Positions 43,343-52,465 of a DNA stretch of 64,000 nt are shown here, in pieces (positions within the stretch are counted from its first letter, which is position 1; each line of letters begins with the position of its first letter). The DNA comes from Aquimarina acroporae. Its GTDB lineage: Bacteria > Bacteroidota > Bacteroidia > Flavobacteriales > Flavobacteriaceae. The stretch is from the NCBI RefSeq assembly GCF_023195925.1, contig NZ_JALPRE010000007.1, positions 124,001 through 188,000 of the forward strand. The letters run 5' to 3'. A program made the position numbers and the translations under genes. The notes beneath the pieces are model-generated. The model was not told the DNA's origin. It saw nothing but the letters and a program-made list of their open reading frames with translations, and made no database searches.

Positions 43343-45757
43343 TTATTCGCGATCTGCTAGTCTTAAAATATCTCCAAAAACTCCTCTGGCAGTAACTTCA
43401 GCCCCTGCTCCTGCTCCTTGAATTACAATAGGCTGATCTCTGTAGGATTCTGTATATATTTCGAATATAGAGTCGGAACCTTTTACTTGTCCTAACGCAC
43501 TGCCTTCTGGAACAGAAACTAATTTAACATCCAAATTTCCTTTTTCCTGAGATAAGTCTCCCCAAAGATCTCCAATATATCGTAAAACACAACCTGGTTT
43601 TTGCTCTTCTTTAACTTTTTTATAAATAGGATCCAACTCAGATAACTTCTCTAAAAAAGATTTGGCATCACCGTCTCGTAAATTTTCGGGGATTAAGTTA
43701 TGAATCGTTATATCTTCAAACTCGTTTGCCAAATCGAGCTCTCTGGCAAGAATCAACAATTTTCTTCCTACATCGTTTCCACAAAGATCCTCCCTTGGGT
43801 CGGGTTCGGTATATCCGTTGTTAATTGCTTCTTGTAAAACCTCACTAAATGGCCTGTCTTTTACAGAAAAGGTATTGAACAAATAACTTAGAGAACCAGA
43901 AAAAACACCTTTAATTCTGGTAATATTTTCTCCAGAAAGATGCAACAACTTGATGGTATCTATTAATGGAAGTCCTGCTCCAACATTAGTCTCATACAAA
44001 TATTGCTTTTGATTTTCTTTGAGTACCGTTCGTAGCTTTTTATAAAAATCAAAACTCAAAGTATTAGCCACCTTATTTGAAGAAACAAGATCGAAACCAT
44101 GGGCTACTAAATAATTATAATTTTTTGTAAAATCTTCACTAGCGGTATTATCTACAGCGATTAAATTTTCCAAATGATGTTCATTGGCATACTTCACCAC
44201 ATCTTCAACACTATATCCACTTTCCTGTTTCTGAATTTCTTCGATCCAATTTTCTTTAACACCGTTTTTATCTAAAAGCACCTTTTTAGAATTTGCAATA
44301 GCAAATACATTAAGTAGAATATGTTTTCTTTTTTCTATTTGTTTTGCCGATTTCAATATTTGATTTATCAAAGTACCACCTACCAATCCATGACCAAAAA
44401 CGGCAATGTTAATTTTTTTAGAAATTTCAAAAATCTCACCGTGAATCACATTCAATGCTCTATGCATTTGGTTTTTTCGTACTACCAGACTTACATTTTT
44501 ACCTGAGACCGTATTATTAAATAACAGTGGTACTACGTGGTTTTTTATAAGAGCATTATATGGTTTGTGAAAAGTACTTAAGTCTTGCCCAATAATTGAA
44601 ATGACCGAAACTTCGTTTTCGATAGAAATTGCACTAACATCTCTTCTATGGAAATCTGACTCAAATTCTTGTTCCAGAATATGTTTAGCTTCTACTGCTT
44701 TATCTGCATCAACAACAAAACCAATTCCTCTTTCTGAAGACCCTTGAGAAATAATACTTACACTTATATTTTCGTGTGCTAGAGCCCTGAAAATTCTTGC
44801 ATCTACACCCACTTTACCAAGTAGCCCTCGTCCTTGAAGGTTGATCAATGCAACATTTTCTAAAACCGATAATGAGGTAATTCCCTTTTTCCTTTTTTCT
44901 GAAGTGATTAAAGTACCATGACTTTCACGATCAAAAGTATTTAAAATTCTAAGGGGAATATCTTTCTCTATTAACGGAATTATGGTTTTGGCATGTAATA
45001 TATTTGCTCCAAAAAAAGCGAGCTCGTTCGCTTCAGCAAAAGTTAGTTTTTCTATTTTTTTTGCATCTGGAACAAGATCTGGATTTGCGGTATAAATTCC
45101 ATCTACATGAGTGAAATTTTGCAGCTCATCAGCTTCAAGGTAATTTGCAAGCAAAGAAGCCGTATAATTACTTCCATTTCTTCCTAAAGTAGTCGTTTCA
45201 TTTTGACTATTTGACGCTATAAATCCTGTAACTACATTTACCGTAGATCCATTATACTTCGTAAAATGGGAGATTATATTGTCTTTTGACAACTTGTCTA
45301 ATGGCTGAGCATCTCCAAATTGTCCATCTGTTATAATAAGCTCCCTACTATCTGTAAATTGGGCCTTTATCTTTTGATCCACAAGCAACTGTGTCATCAA
45401 TTTCGCTGAAATAACTTCTCCCTGAGACAATACCTGATCCTTGATACGTTTACTATAATCTCCCAACAACGAAACTCCTTCAAAAAGTTTATCCAAAATT
45501 TCAAATTCTTCTGTAAAACTTACGTTTTCAAAATCTGATATCTGGTACTTTTTAAAGGCCTCTAATTGTTCCTTGTACTTCTTATTATTCTTTGCTTTTT
45601 CAAGAATACTTTCTAACTCATTGGTTGTATTCCCACGTGCAGATAGAACCACGGTAATTCTTTCACCGCTTTCTACCTTATCTTTGATAATATCGACAAC
45701 GGTAGAAATACCCTTACCGTTTGCCAACGATTTACCTCCAAATTTTAATACTTTCAT
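43343..45757 (-). CDS. thrA: Bifunctional aspartokinase / homoserine dehydrogenase
   Basis: 804 residues. Aspartokinase part (about 1-290; MKVLKFGGKSLANG, VVTGFIASN, TTLGRNGSNYTASLLA), two ACT units (about 305-450; LINLQGRGLLGKVG), then homoserine dehydrogenase (about 460-804; NIAVFGHGLVGGTLINQIL, YETNVGAGLPLIDTI, FSGSLSYLFNTF, EPDPREDLCGNDVGRKLLILAR). It supplies homoserine to MetX next door. The SAM-I riboswitch of the operon implies control by SAM. FGGKS replaces the more usual FGGTS. Confidence 0.96.
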   Translation of the reverse strand: MKVLKFGGKSLANGKGISTVVDIIKDKVESGERITVVLSARGNTTNELESILEKAKNNKKYKEQLEAFKKYQISDFENVSFTEEFEILDKLFEGVSLLGDYSKRIKDQVLSQGEVISAKLMTQLLVDQKIKAQFTDSRELIITDGQFGDAQPLDKLSKDNIISHFTKYNGSTVNVVTGFIASNSQNETTTLGRNGSNYTASLLANYLEADELQNFTHVDGIYTANPDLVPDAKKIEKLTFAEANELAFFGANILHAKTIIPLIEKDIPLRILNTFDRESHGTLITSEKRKKGITSLSVLENVALINLQGRGLLGKVGVDARIFRALAHENISVSIISQGSSERGIGFVVDADKAVEAKHILEQEFESDFHRRDVSAISIENEVSVISIIGQDLSTFHKPYNALIKNHVVPLLFNNTVSGKNVSLVVRKNQMHRALNVIHGEIFEISKKINIAVFGHGLVGGTLINQILKSAKQIEKRKHILLNVFAIANSKKVLLDKNGVKENWIEEIQKQESGYSVEDVVKYANEHHLENLIAVDNTASEDFTKNYNYLVAHGFDLVSSNKVANTLSFDFYKKLRTVLKENQKQYLYETNVGAGLPLIDTIKLLHLSGENITRIKGVFSGSLSYLFNTFSVKDRPFSEVLQEAINNGYTEPDPREDLCGNDVGRKLLILARELDLANEFEDITIHNLIPENLRDGDAKSFLEKLSELDPIYKKVKEEQKPGCVLRYIGDLWGDLSQEKGNLDVKLVSVPEGSALGQVKGSDSIFEIYTESYRDQPIVIQGAGAGAEVTARGVFGDILRLADRE

Positions 45758-45776
45758 CGCTTATTTTTTCTTTCCT

Positions 45777-46739
45777 TCAAAAAACATCTTCTAATAACTC
45801 ACTTAACTGTTCAAATTCTATTAAAAATGCATCGTGACCATGAACCGAGTTAATAACTCCGTGAGTTACGTTATTTTTAACCTGTTTTAAATGACTGTAG
45901 GTTTGCGTATCTTCGGCTGCGGTAAAAAACATATCAGAATTGACACTTATCAAATGTATGTCTGAGCTAATAGTCTTTGCAACCTCCAAAAAATCGCCTC
46001 TACCCCTTGTGACATCAATATGAGCCAAAACATGATTAAGTTGTTTATAAGCAGATAGCGTAAAGCGCTTCTGTAATTTTTCTCCATGATGTAACAACCA
46101 ACTTTCTACATTGAACATGTTTCTATCTTCATTAAAAGTTCTATTGAATTTTTGTTTAAACGACTCTGGAGATCTATATATAAGCATTGCATGTAACCTT
46201 GCATCATAAACCGGATTGTTTGAATTGAGCAAAATCTGCTCTTGAACCAAACAATTAGCTTTTAGCCAGTCTGTAGACTTCCAATCTGTTGCTACTGGAA
46301 TAAGATGCCTTATTAAATCAGGCTTAAGAGCAGCTAATTCCCAGGCAATACCTCCACCCACAGATCCTCCAATAGCTGCAAACAACTCTTTTATATTTAA
46401 CCTTTCCAATCCTTCTAAAAAAATTGAAGCTATATCTCGAGCATTAAACAATGTATAATCCTCATATAAATGCTTTTCGACACCATCATAACCATTCCCC
46501 GGAATATTAAAGGATAATACGGTGTATTGAGTCGTATCAATACACTTATTTTCCCCAATAAGTCCGTTCCACCAACCTTTCTCTCCACATACATTCGAAT
46601 TACCTGTTAACGCATGATTTACTAAGACTATTGGCGCCTCAAATAAAGGTTTACCAAAAACCTCATAGGTCAATGAAATATTTGACAAACGTCTCCCTTT
46701 TTCTGTGATAAAATTGGATATATTTATGTTTTGTAACAT
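45777..46739 (-). CDS. metX: Homoserine O-acyltransferase, MetX family
   Basis: 320 residues, alpha/beta-hydrolase fold. The nucleophile elbow is AAIGGSVGGG (Ser126), where MetX usually has GGSMGG; the acid is in VNSDMFFTA and the histidine is His302 in VHGHDAFLIEF. NHALTGN near residue 42 is the oxyanion-side motif of the family. It activates homoserine, probably with acetyl-CoA. It is shorter than typical MetX (about 350-380), the lid being reduced, as in related Bacteroidetes. It lies between metY (24-base gap) and thrA (19-base gap). Confidence 0.88.
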   Translation of the reverse strand: MLQNINISNFITEKGRRLSNISLTYEVFGKPLFEAPIVLVNHALTGNSNVCGEKGWWNGLIGENKCIDTTQYTVLSFNIPGNGYDGVEKHLYEDYTLFNARDIASIFLEGLERLNIKELFAAIGGSVGGGIAWELAALKPDLIRHLIPVATDWKSTDWLKANCLVQEQILLNSNNPVYDARLHAMLIYRSPESFKQKFNRTFNEDRNMFNVESWLLHHGEKLQKRFTLSAYKQLNHVLAHIDVTRGRGDFLEVAKTISSDIHLISVNSDMFFTAAEDTQTYSHLKQVKNNVTHGVINSVHGHDAFLIEFEQLSELLEDVF

Positions 46740-46763
46740 GAAGGAAAAATTCTCTAAAAAAAA

Positions 46764-48053
46764 TTACTTAACTGCCGCATTCACTTTTTCAAAAGCAGCC
46801 TGTAAATCATCTTTTAAATCTTCTATATCCTCAAGACCAACAGACAATCTTATCAAATCCTGAGTTACTCCTGTAGATTCTTGTTGTTCTTCAGTTAACT
46901 GTTGATGTGTTGTACTTGCCGGATGAATAATGAGCGACTTAGAATCTCCAATATTTGCCAACAGTGAAAATATTTTAGTCTCATCGGCTATTGTTTTGGC
47001 AGAATCAAACCCTCCCTTAACACCGAAAGTGACAATACCGCTTTGTCCTTTGGGCAAATATTCTTGAGATAAAGAATAATAAGTATCATTCTCTAATCCC
47101 GGATATTTAACCCAAGCAACTTCTTTTTGCTTTTCCAGCCACTTGGCTAATGCCAAAGCGTTCTCACTATGTTTCTTAATTCTGATTTCTAAAGTTTCTA
47201 ATCCCTGTAAAATTTGAAATGCATTGAATGGGCTTAGTGCTGCTCCGTGATCCCTTAATCCTTCTACTCTTACTTTAGCAATAAATGCTGCTGGACCTAA
47301 GGCTTCATGATATACTAAACCATGATATCCCTGAGAAGGTTCTGTAAATTCAGGAAATTTGCCACTCGACCAATCGAATGTACCTGCATCTATTATCGCT
47401 CCTCCTAACGAAGTTCCATTCCCGCTTATATACTTAGTTAATGAATGAATAACGATATTCGCGCCATGTTCGATAGGGTTAAGCAAAGCAGGTGTAGCCA
47501 CTGTATTGTCTACAATTAGCGGCACTTTATATGATTTTGCTTCTTTTGCTATTGCTTTTAAATCCAAAACATCCAGTTTAGGATTTCCCAAAGATTCTAC
47601 AAAAAACACTCTGGTGTTTTCTTGTACAGCATTTTTAAAATTTTCTGGTTTAGATGCATCTACAAAGGTTGTCGTAATACCAAATCTAGGCAAAGTAACA
47701 TTAAGAAGATTATAGGTTCCCCCATACAGACTACTTGAAGCCACTATATGATCTCCTGATTTCAACAATGTTAACAAAGCTGTATTAATAGCAGCTGTAC
47801 CCGATGCAGTAACAACTGCACCAATCCCTCCTTCTAGAGATGCCAAACGTTGTTCTAAGATGTCATTGGTTGGGTTATTTAATCTTGTATAAATAAACCC
47901 TGGTTCAGAGAGACTAAACAAATTGGCCGCATGATCGGCGTTATTAAACACATAAGAAGTTGTTTGATAAATAGGAATTGCTCGTGTTCCTCCATTTGCT
48001 GAGACATCATGTCCTGCGTGTAAAGCTCCTGTAGCAAATTTTTGCGTACTCAT
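46764..48053 (-). CDS. metY: O-acetylhomoserine sulfhydrylase
   Basis: 429 residues, PLP-dependent. FATGALHAGHDVSANGGTRAIPIYQTTSYVF at the N-terminus, YTRLNNPTNDILEQRLASLEGG, VESLGNPKLDVLDL and the PLP lysine in IHSLTKYISGNGTSLGG, the form typical of MetY. It makes homocysteine from O-acetylhomoserine and sulfide. It is the first gene after the SAM-I riboswitch. Both MetY and MetZ are in this operon with only one acyltransferase. Confidence 0.95.
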   Translation of the reverse strand: MSTQKFATGALHAGHDVSANGGTRAIPIYQTTSYVFNNADHAANLFSLSEPGFIYTRLNNPTNDILEQRLASLEGGIGAVVTASGTAAINTALLTLLKSGDHIVASSSLYGGTYNLLNVTLPRFGITTTFVDASKPENFKNAVQENTRVFFVESLGNPKLDVLDLKAIAKEAKSYKVPLIVDNTVATPALLNPIEHGANIVIHSLTKYISGNGTSLGGAIIDAGTFDWSSGKFPEFTEPSQGYHGLVYHEALGPAAFIAKVRVEGLRDHGAALSPFNAFQILQGLETLEIRIKKHSENALALAKWLEKQKEVAWVKYPGLENDTYYSLSQEYLPKGQSGIVTFGVKGGFDSAKTIADETKIFSLLANIGDSKSLIIHPASTTHQQLTEEQQESTGVTQDLIRLSVGLEDIEDLKDDLQAAFEKVNAAVK

Positions 48054-48181
48054 AATTTTCTAATTTAAATTTTAATATTGATTTTAAAATTCAAATACAT
48101 CAAACATTCAAAACCTCTGAATGGATTATAGAAAATTAAAAAGAAAGGAAATGACAAATTACCGGATGAGTAATTATGTCG

Positions 48182-48287
48182 AGTTATCTTTTCCTGAATA
48201 ATCAGGATAGAATTTAGCACCTTCTTTAACGATTAAAGGGTTGCTAAGGTTTCACAGGGTCTATTCCCTCCACCTTTCTTAATAACT
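48182..48287 (-). ncRNA. SAM-I (S-box) riboswitch upstream of metY
   Basis: Minus-strand core: P1 AGTTAT (48287-48282), AAGAAAGGTGGAGGGA, a GACCCTGTGAAACC segment, TTAGCAACC, P3 hairpin, AAGGTGCTA, and the P1 partner ATAACT (48187-48182). It is nearly identical to the element before metH. It lies 128 bases before the metY ATG; in between, AATTAC / GTAATT could form a small hairpin after the aptamer, without a clear T-run, so the control mode is unclear. Confidence 0.92.
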
Positions 48288-48433
48288 TACTAAAAATGTA
48301 TAAGAAACTTTGGAACAAAGCTAGTAATATTTTTTAAACTGTAACAAACTACACACAAAAAATATATACTTTGGAAAAATACTCTTGAAAAAGCTCATAA
48401 ATTTATTGATGAATTAATGATACGTTAAATACT

Positions 48434-48462
48434 TTTGGATATTATCATTTTTTTTACCTTTG
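48434..48462 (+). promoter_or_regulatory. metK promoter
   Basis: TTTG (48434-48437), 17 bases, then an exact -7 box TACCTTTG (48455-48462). Predicted start near 48469, directly before the leader element at 48475. Between the divergent SAM-I element and this promoter (48288-48433) nothing else is evident. Confidence 0.65.
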
Positions 48463-48474
48463 CCGAAATATTTT

Positions 48475-48545
48475 CAGGGAGAGATTTGGCTGATTGCAAC
48501 CCATAATACAATACATGACGTATTAAAAATGCTAAAGCAGTTCGG
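48475..48545 (+). ncRNA. SAM-II-like leader element of metK
   Basis: The start of the metK 5' UTR has, in order, a GGG / CCC stem (48477-48479 and 48500-48502), GAGATTTG (48481-48488), TTGCA (48494-48498), an extra AATAC / GTATT hairpin (48510-48514 and 48520-48524), and AAAAATGCTAAAGCAG (48525-48540). SAM-II riboswitches have GATTTG, a short loop, TTGCA, then AAA-x-GCTAAA, with a pseudoknot between the loop and the 3' end. Here GGCTG (48488-48492) can pair with CAGTT (48538-48542). The match is by motif and context; a hairpin TTCGGT / ACCGAA (48541-48565) overlaps the pseudoknot arm and could be the switch. P1 is short, so the class is not certain. Confidence 0.6.
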
Positions 48546-48616
48546 TAATATTTAGTTTGACCGAAAGGTTCGTATCGCAATTTCGTCTTATCCCACTGAC
48601 AAAACAACAAAAAAGA

Positions 48617-49873
48617 ATGGCATATTTATTTACTTCGGAAAGTGTATCTGAAGGACATCCAGATAAAGTAGCAGATCAAATAAGTGACGCTTTATTAGAT
48701 AATTTTTTAGCTTTTGATCCAGATTCAAAAGTTGCTTGTGAAACACTAGTTACTACAGGTCAGGTTGTTCTTGCTGGAGAAGTGAAATCTAAAACATATT
48801 TAGACGTTCAGCACATCGCCAGAGATGTAATTAATAAAATTGGGTACACCAAAGGTGCCTATCAGTTTAGTGGTGATTCATGTGGTGTTATCTCGCTAAT
48901 ACATGAACAATCCCAGGATATCAATCAAGGTGTAGATCGCGAAACTAAGGAAGAGCAAGGTGCTGGTGACCAAGGGATGATGTTTGGTTATGCTTCTAAA
49001 GAAACATCAAACTACATGCCTCTAGCTCTAGATATATCCCATAAAATATTAATAGAGCTTGCGAAACTAAGACGAGAAGGAAAAGAAATTCCATATCTTC
49101 GTCCAGATTCTAAAAGCCAGGTTACTATAGAATATAGCGACGATAATATACCGCAACGCATTGTTGCTATTGTGGTTTCTACCCAACATGATGATTTTGA
49201 TGCAAATGACGATACCATGTTGGCCAAAATCAAGAGTGATATTATTTCTATCTTGATGCCAAGAGTTATTGCTCAATTACCAGATTATGTTCAGAAATTG
49301 TTTAATGATAAAATCACTTATCATATCAATCCAACCGGTAAATTTGTAATTGGTGGACCGCATGGAGATACTGGACTTACTGGAAGAAAAATTATCGTTG
49401 ACACCTATGGTGGAAAAGGAGCTCATGGAGGTGGTGCTTTTTCTGGAAAAGATCCAAGTAAAGTAGATCGATCTGCGGCGTACGCTTCTAGACATATTGC
49501 CAAAAACCTTGTTGCCGCAGGAATTGCAAACGAAGTACTAGTACAGGTGTCATATGCTATTGGAGTGGTGGAACCTACATCTATTTTTGTAGATACCTAC
49601 GGAAGTAGCAAATTAGGGTTAACTGATGGTGAAATCGCTGAAAAAGTTGGGCAAATTTTTGATATGCGCCCTGCCGCTATTGAGGACCGCCTTAAATTAA
49701 GAAATCCTATTTATCAAGAAACTGCTGCTTACGGCCACATGGGTAAAGAACCTAAGATCGTTAAAAAGGTCTTTAACAGCCCTTATTCTGGCAATATCGA
49801 AAAAGAAGTTGAGTTATTCACATGGGAAAAACTAGACTATGTAGATGCCGTAAAAGCAGCTTTCAATATATAG
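48617..49873 (+). CDS. metK: S-adenosylmethionine synthetase
   Basis: 418 residues from the ATG at 48617. [23 protein letters not shown] at 5-27 (split here over the methionine- and ATP-binding loop), [23 protein letters not shown], and [17 protein letters not shown] with [22 protein letters not shown], the P-loop-like lysine region. It makes SAM from methionine and ATP. The frame extends upstream to 48557, but that part overlaps leader structure and [10 protein letters not shown] is the family start. Divergent from the metY operon. Confidence 0.97.
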   Translation: MAYLFTSESVSEGHPDKVADQISDALLDNFLAFDPDSKVACETLVTTGQVVLAGEVKSKTYLDVQHIARDVINKIGYTKGAYQFSGDSCGVISLIHEQSQDINQGVDRETKEEQGAGDQGMMFGYASKETSNYMPLALDISHKILIELAKLRREGKEIPYLRPDSKSQVTIEYSDDNIPQRIVAIVVSTQHDDFDANDDTMLAKIKSDIISILMPRVIAQLPDYVQKLFNDKITYHINPTGKFVIGGPHGDTGLTGRKIIVDTYGGKGAHGGGAFSGKDPSKVDRSAAYASRHIAKNLVAAGIANEVLVQVSYAIGVVEPTSIFVDTYGSSKLGLTDGEIAEKVGQIFDMRPAAIEDRLKLRNPIYQETAAYGHMGKEPKIVKKVFNSPYSGNIEKEVELFTWEKLDYVDAVKAAFNI

Positions 49874-49906
49874 TTTCATCTATAATAATAGCCCTTTATC
49901 GAATTT

Positions 49907-49936
49907 AACCTTTTTCCTAGAAAAAATGAGGTTTTT
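49907..49936 (+). terminator. Probable terminator after metK
   Basis: AACCT / AGGTT arms extended by TTTTT / AAAAA, ending in a T5 run, 34 bases after the metK stop. Confidence 0.5.
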
Positions 49937-49963
49937 CCGTATTCAGAACTCAAGGAATATACC

Positions 49964-49971
49964 TATTTTTG
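49964..49971 (+). promoter_or_regulatory. -7 box candidate upstream of the 50118 gene
   Basis: An exact TATTTTTG box, about 146 bases before the next ATG; no TTTG is at -33. It would give a long 5' UTR. Nothing else is evident in 49972-50117. Confidence 0.35.
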
Positions 49972-50117
49972 CGTAGTGATATTAAAGTATCATTTCTGGG
50001 GAAAATTTTTGAATTGGTTATTATAATTTTTGTGTCGTAGCATTCACTACATAAGACAAAAATTAATATATACAACACACTAATTTGATTTGATACTAAA
50101 ATTTAAAATTTAGGGAA

Positions 50118-50495
50118 ATGAAATTAAAGCTTATTATAGCAATTATTGCGTTAGGTGCGTTTGGAACCTCATATGGACAAACATACAAAACCAACTTATC
50201 TTCTGTAGAAACCATAGATAATCAAATTCAAGATGAATCTTATAGTTCAGAAGTACCTGTAGCAGACAGGTTATTGATAACTGCTCCTATTGAGAATATT
50301 TCAAAAAGTGATAAACAATTCTTTAGTAGAAAGGAATGGAGAAAAATTAAGAAACAACTTCAAAAAAATAAGAAAAGAATTTTAAGTGAAGCTAACAGTA
50401 TCCATTCTTATAAAGTAGTTGACACTATTTATTTAGATGTTCCTACTAATACAAAAGAATCAAAACAATCGAGACTATCAGGATCTGATTGGTAA
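50118..50495 (+). CDS. Small exported protein of unknown function
   Basis: 125 residues, no family recognised. Signal peptide 1-20 (ends TSYGQ). The mature part has a polar start, a basic central helix (WRKIKKQLQKNKKRIL, about 75-90), and a C-terminal part with VVDTIYLDVPTN. Single gene with a strong terminator 21 bases after the stop. Confidence 0.65.
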   Translation: MKLKLIIAIIALGAFGTSYGQTYKTNLSSVETIDNQIQDESYSSEVPVADRLLITAPIENISKSDKQFFSRKEWRKIKKQLQKNKKRILSEANSIHSYKVVDTIYLDVPTNTKESKQSRLSGSDW

Positions 50496-50515
50496 TAGAT
50501 AAAAGACTAATACTT

Positions 50516-50554
50516 ACAAAAACCCCATTTATTCCAAATAAATGGGGTTTTTGT
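50516..50554. terminator. Bidirectional terminator
   Basis: Perfect 18-bp inverted repeat (50516-50533 against 50537-50554), GC-rich CCCC/GGGG core, loop CCA, A-run and T-run at the two ends. Lies between the small exported protein and the converging DoxX gene. Confidence 0.9.
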
Positions 50555-50576
50555 ATTTAAAACAATACGCGATACA

Positions 50577-50999
50577 CTACTGTTGCATTTTTAGATAGTA
50601 ATCTGTTGAGTGTTTTCCCGAACCATAAAACAAAAAGAAAATACAAATTAACAGTATTACACTAGCGGTAATTAGGTTTGCAACATTCATCTCACCTATA
50701 AAATTAATTGCTACAGCTCCTATTAATAAAGGCAACTGAGCCATAATCGACCATCTAGTTAATAATCCAAATGCTATTAGCACTCCTCCTATAAGATGAG
50801 CTGGAGCTACATAATGTACTACAACCATGGCTCCGGCAAGATTTTGCACGGGCTTGATTAAGTCTACTAGAATCTGAGTATTACTTATAAAATTTATGCC
50901 TTTTATAAACAAAAATACTCCCAGAGCGATTCTTATAAGGTCTATTGGATAATACGAATGCGCATTTGCCCATTTGTTTAAAGATTTTATGGTTATCAT
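50577..50999 (-). CDS. DoxX-like membrane protein
   Basis: 140 residues, four predicted membrane helices: about 18-36 (YPIDLIRIALGVFLFIKG), 55-73, 79-97 and 103-133. The start YPIDLIRIALGVFLFIKGINF and the middle HLIGGVLIAFGLLTRW are typical of DoxX/DoxD-like proteins. Function unknown here; relatives are linked to redox stress complexes. It stands 100 bases downstream of the polytopic protein. Confidence 0.82.
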   Translation of the reverse strand: MITIKSLNKWANAHSYYPIDLIRIALGVFLFIKGINFISNTQILVDLIKPVQNLAGAMVVVHYVAPAHLIGGVLIAFGLLTRWSIMAQLPLLIGAVAINFIGEMNVANLITASVILLICIFFLFYGSGKHSTDYYLKMQQ

Positions 51000-51099
51000 G
51001 ACAAAAAATATATTGATTAGACCAATATAAGATACTGATTTTTAGATCAATAAAAAAGAAAAAAGCATATTAAGCCATGTAATTAATAAGTCTTTACAA

Positions 51100-52284
51100 T
51101 TACCGTTTTATAAATTTAATAAGCCTATATTTTTGAACAATGCTATTTTTAAGAGCCGAAAAAAGTTCCTGAAAATTAATATTAATTGCTTTACTACTGT
51201 TCTCGAACATAACATTTAACCTCAGTTTTAGGTAATCTTCATGTTTGAAATAGTTCAAAACCAAAGCGCAAATACCGATCACAAATAATACTGCGCCAAT
51301 AATTACTTCGATGGGTGATAAATCATGATAAAAAAACCTGGAGAGACCTAAACCAAACCAGCTTCCATAAAGAATAAAGAAATGAATAATATATATAGAA
51401 AGTGTTTTTCCTCCGATCTTTGTAATCATAGAATGATTGAGGTAATTTTTAAGTAAGATAAAAATCGAGAACAGTACAAATACATTACCTAATCTTATAA
51501 ATAAAAAGTTATTGTACGCTACAGATTTAAAAACTTCAATTCCTGTAGACCCATATAGAAACATCAAAAAACTAGAAGAATAGAATATTAGAAGTAATCC
51601 AATACTTAAGAAAGCTATTATAGCAAAATCATAAAACGATTTATATTTCCCATATTTTAGGAAAACAGTAGCCATAAAACTTCCAAAACAAACATATCCA
51701 AACCAAGGAAACAATGTAAAAATTGATCCATTTCGATTGGTAAAATAATTTGATATAGTTTGGGGTAAAAATTCTAACGCAAGATCATTGTAAATAGGTT
51801 GTAGAAGAAAAATAACTACACCAAAAGACAAAGTAAGGTATTGAAACAGTTTTTTACTATAGCTATATGAAATCAAATACAAACCTATAAGCAACAACAA
51901 AGAAGTTCCTATGCATTGCAATACATCTACGTAGAAAAAAGATGTATTCAAAGTACCTCTAAAAACAGCAAAAAAGCTAATTCGCAGAAGGTAACCCCAA
52001 AAAATTACTTTAACCGCTCTTTTAATCCCCTTTAAAACTCTTGGGTTTTCTATACCACTAACTTTTTGTTTCAGTAACAAAAAGGTAAAAATGAAACCGG
52101 TAATTGTAAAGAAAGTAGGAGCAGTCATTCCTCTGAAATACTCCCAGCAGCTAAAAGCTAAATTACTTCGATCTCTGAATTCGTCTCCTAAAAGAGCATG
52201 TACAAAATGCCCTTGTAGCATCATAATAATAGCAAATGCACGAATAGCATCGAGAAAATGCAATCGATTTGTCGATTTAGTCAT
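51100..52284 (-). CDS. Polytopic acyltransferase-like membrane protein (DUF1624/acyltransferase-3 type)
   Basis: 394 residues with about ten hydrophobic helices. N-terminus RLHFLDAIRAFAIIMMLQGHFVHALL has the xDxxRxxAI...H pattern of membrane acyltransferases (Arg15, His26). FRGMTAPTFFTITGFIFTFLL resembles the DUF1624/heparan-glucosaminide acetyltransferase-like group. The C-terminal 45 residues are soluble. Substrate unknown; transfer of an acetyl group to a surface sugar is a reasonable guess only. Confidence 0.7.
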   Translation of the reverse strand: MTKSTNRLHFLDAIRAFAIIMMLQGHFVHALLGDEFRDRSNLAFSCWEYFRGMTAPTFFTITGFIFTFLLLKQKVSGIENPRVLKGIKRAVKVIFWGYLLRISFFAVFRGTLNTSFFYVDVLQCIGTSLLLLIGLYLISYSYSKKLFQYLTLSFGVVIFLLQPIYNDLALEFLPQTISNYFTNRNGSIFTLFPWFGYVCFGSFMATVFLKYGKYKSFYDFAIIAFLSIGLLLIFYSSSFLMFLYGSTGIEVFKSVAYNNFLFIRLGNVFVLFSIFILLKNYLNHSMITKIGGKTLSIYIIHFFILYGSWFGLGLSRFFYHDLSPIEVIIGAVLFVIGICALVLNYFKHEDYLKLRLNVMFENSSKAININFQELFSALKNSIVQKYRLIKFIKR

Positions 52285-52418
52285 GGTTGAGGTCTTTGGT
52301 TAGTTTGTTTTGCCTCAAAACGAGTTTTAAGGCGTAATATTGCTTAAAAAAAGCGCAAATCTAGTCATTTTTATTGGTTTTAATACTGATTACTAAGCAT
52401 TTAATAATTCACAAGTTT

Positions 52419-52443
52419 AAAGCCGAAAGAATTTTCTGGCTTT
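52419..52443 (-). terminator. Hairpin after the TonB-receptor-like gene
   Basis: AAAGCC / GGCTTT stem extended by GAAA / TTTC with one bulge, 23 bases after the stop at 52466. Short T-run. Confidence 0.45.
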
Positions 52444-52465
52444 AATATGCATGAAACCAAAGCAG

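Noticed and set aside
26945-48053. Sulfur/methionine cluster as a horizontally acquired island
   Set aside because: Base composition looks like the surroundings, no integrase, tRNA or direct repeats flank it, and gene types and order are typical of flavobacteria.
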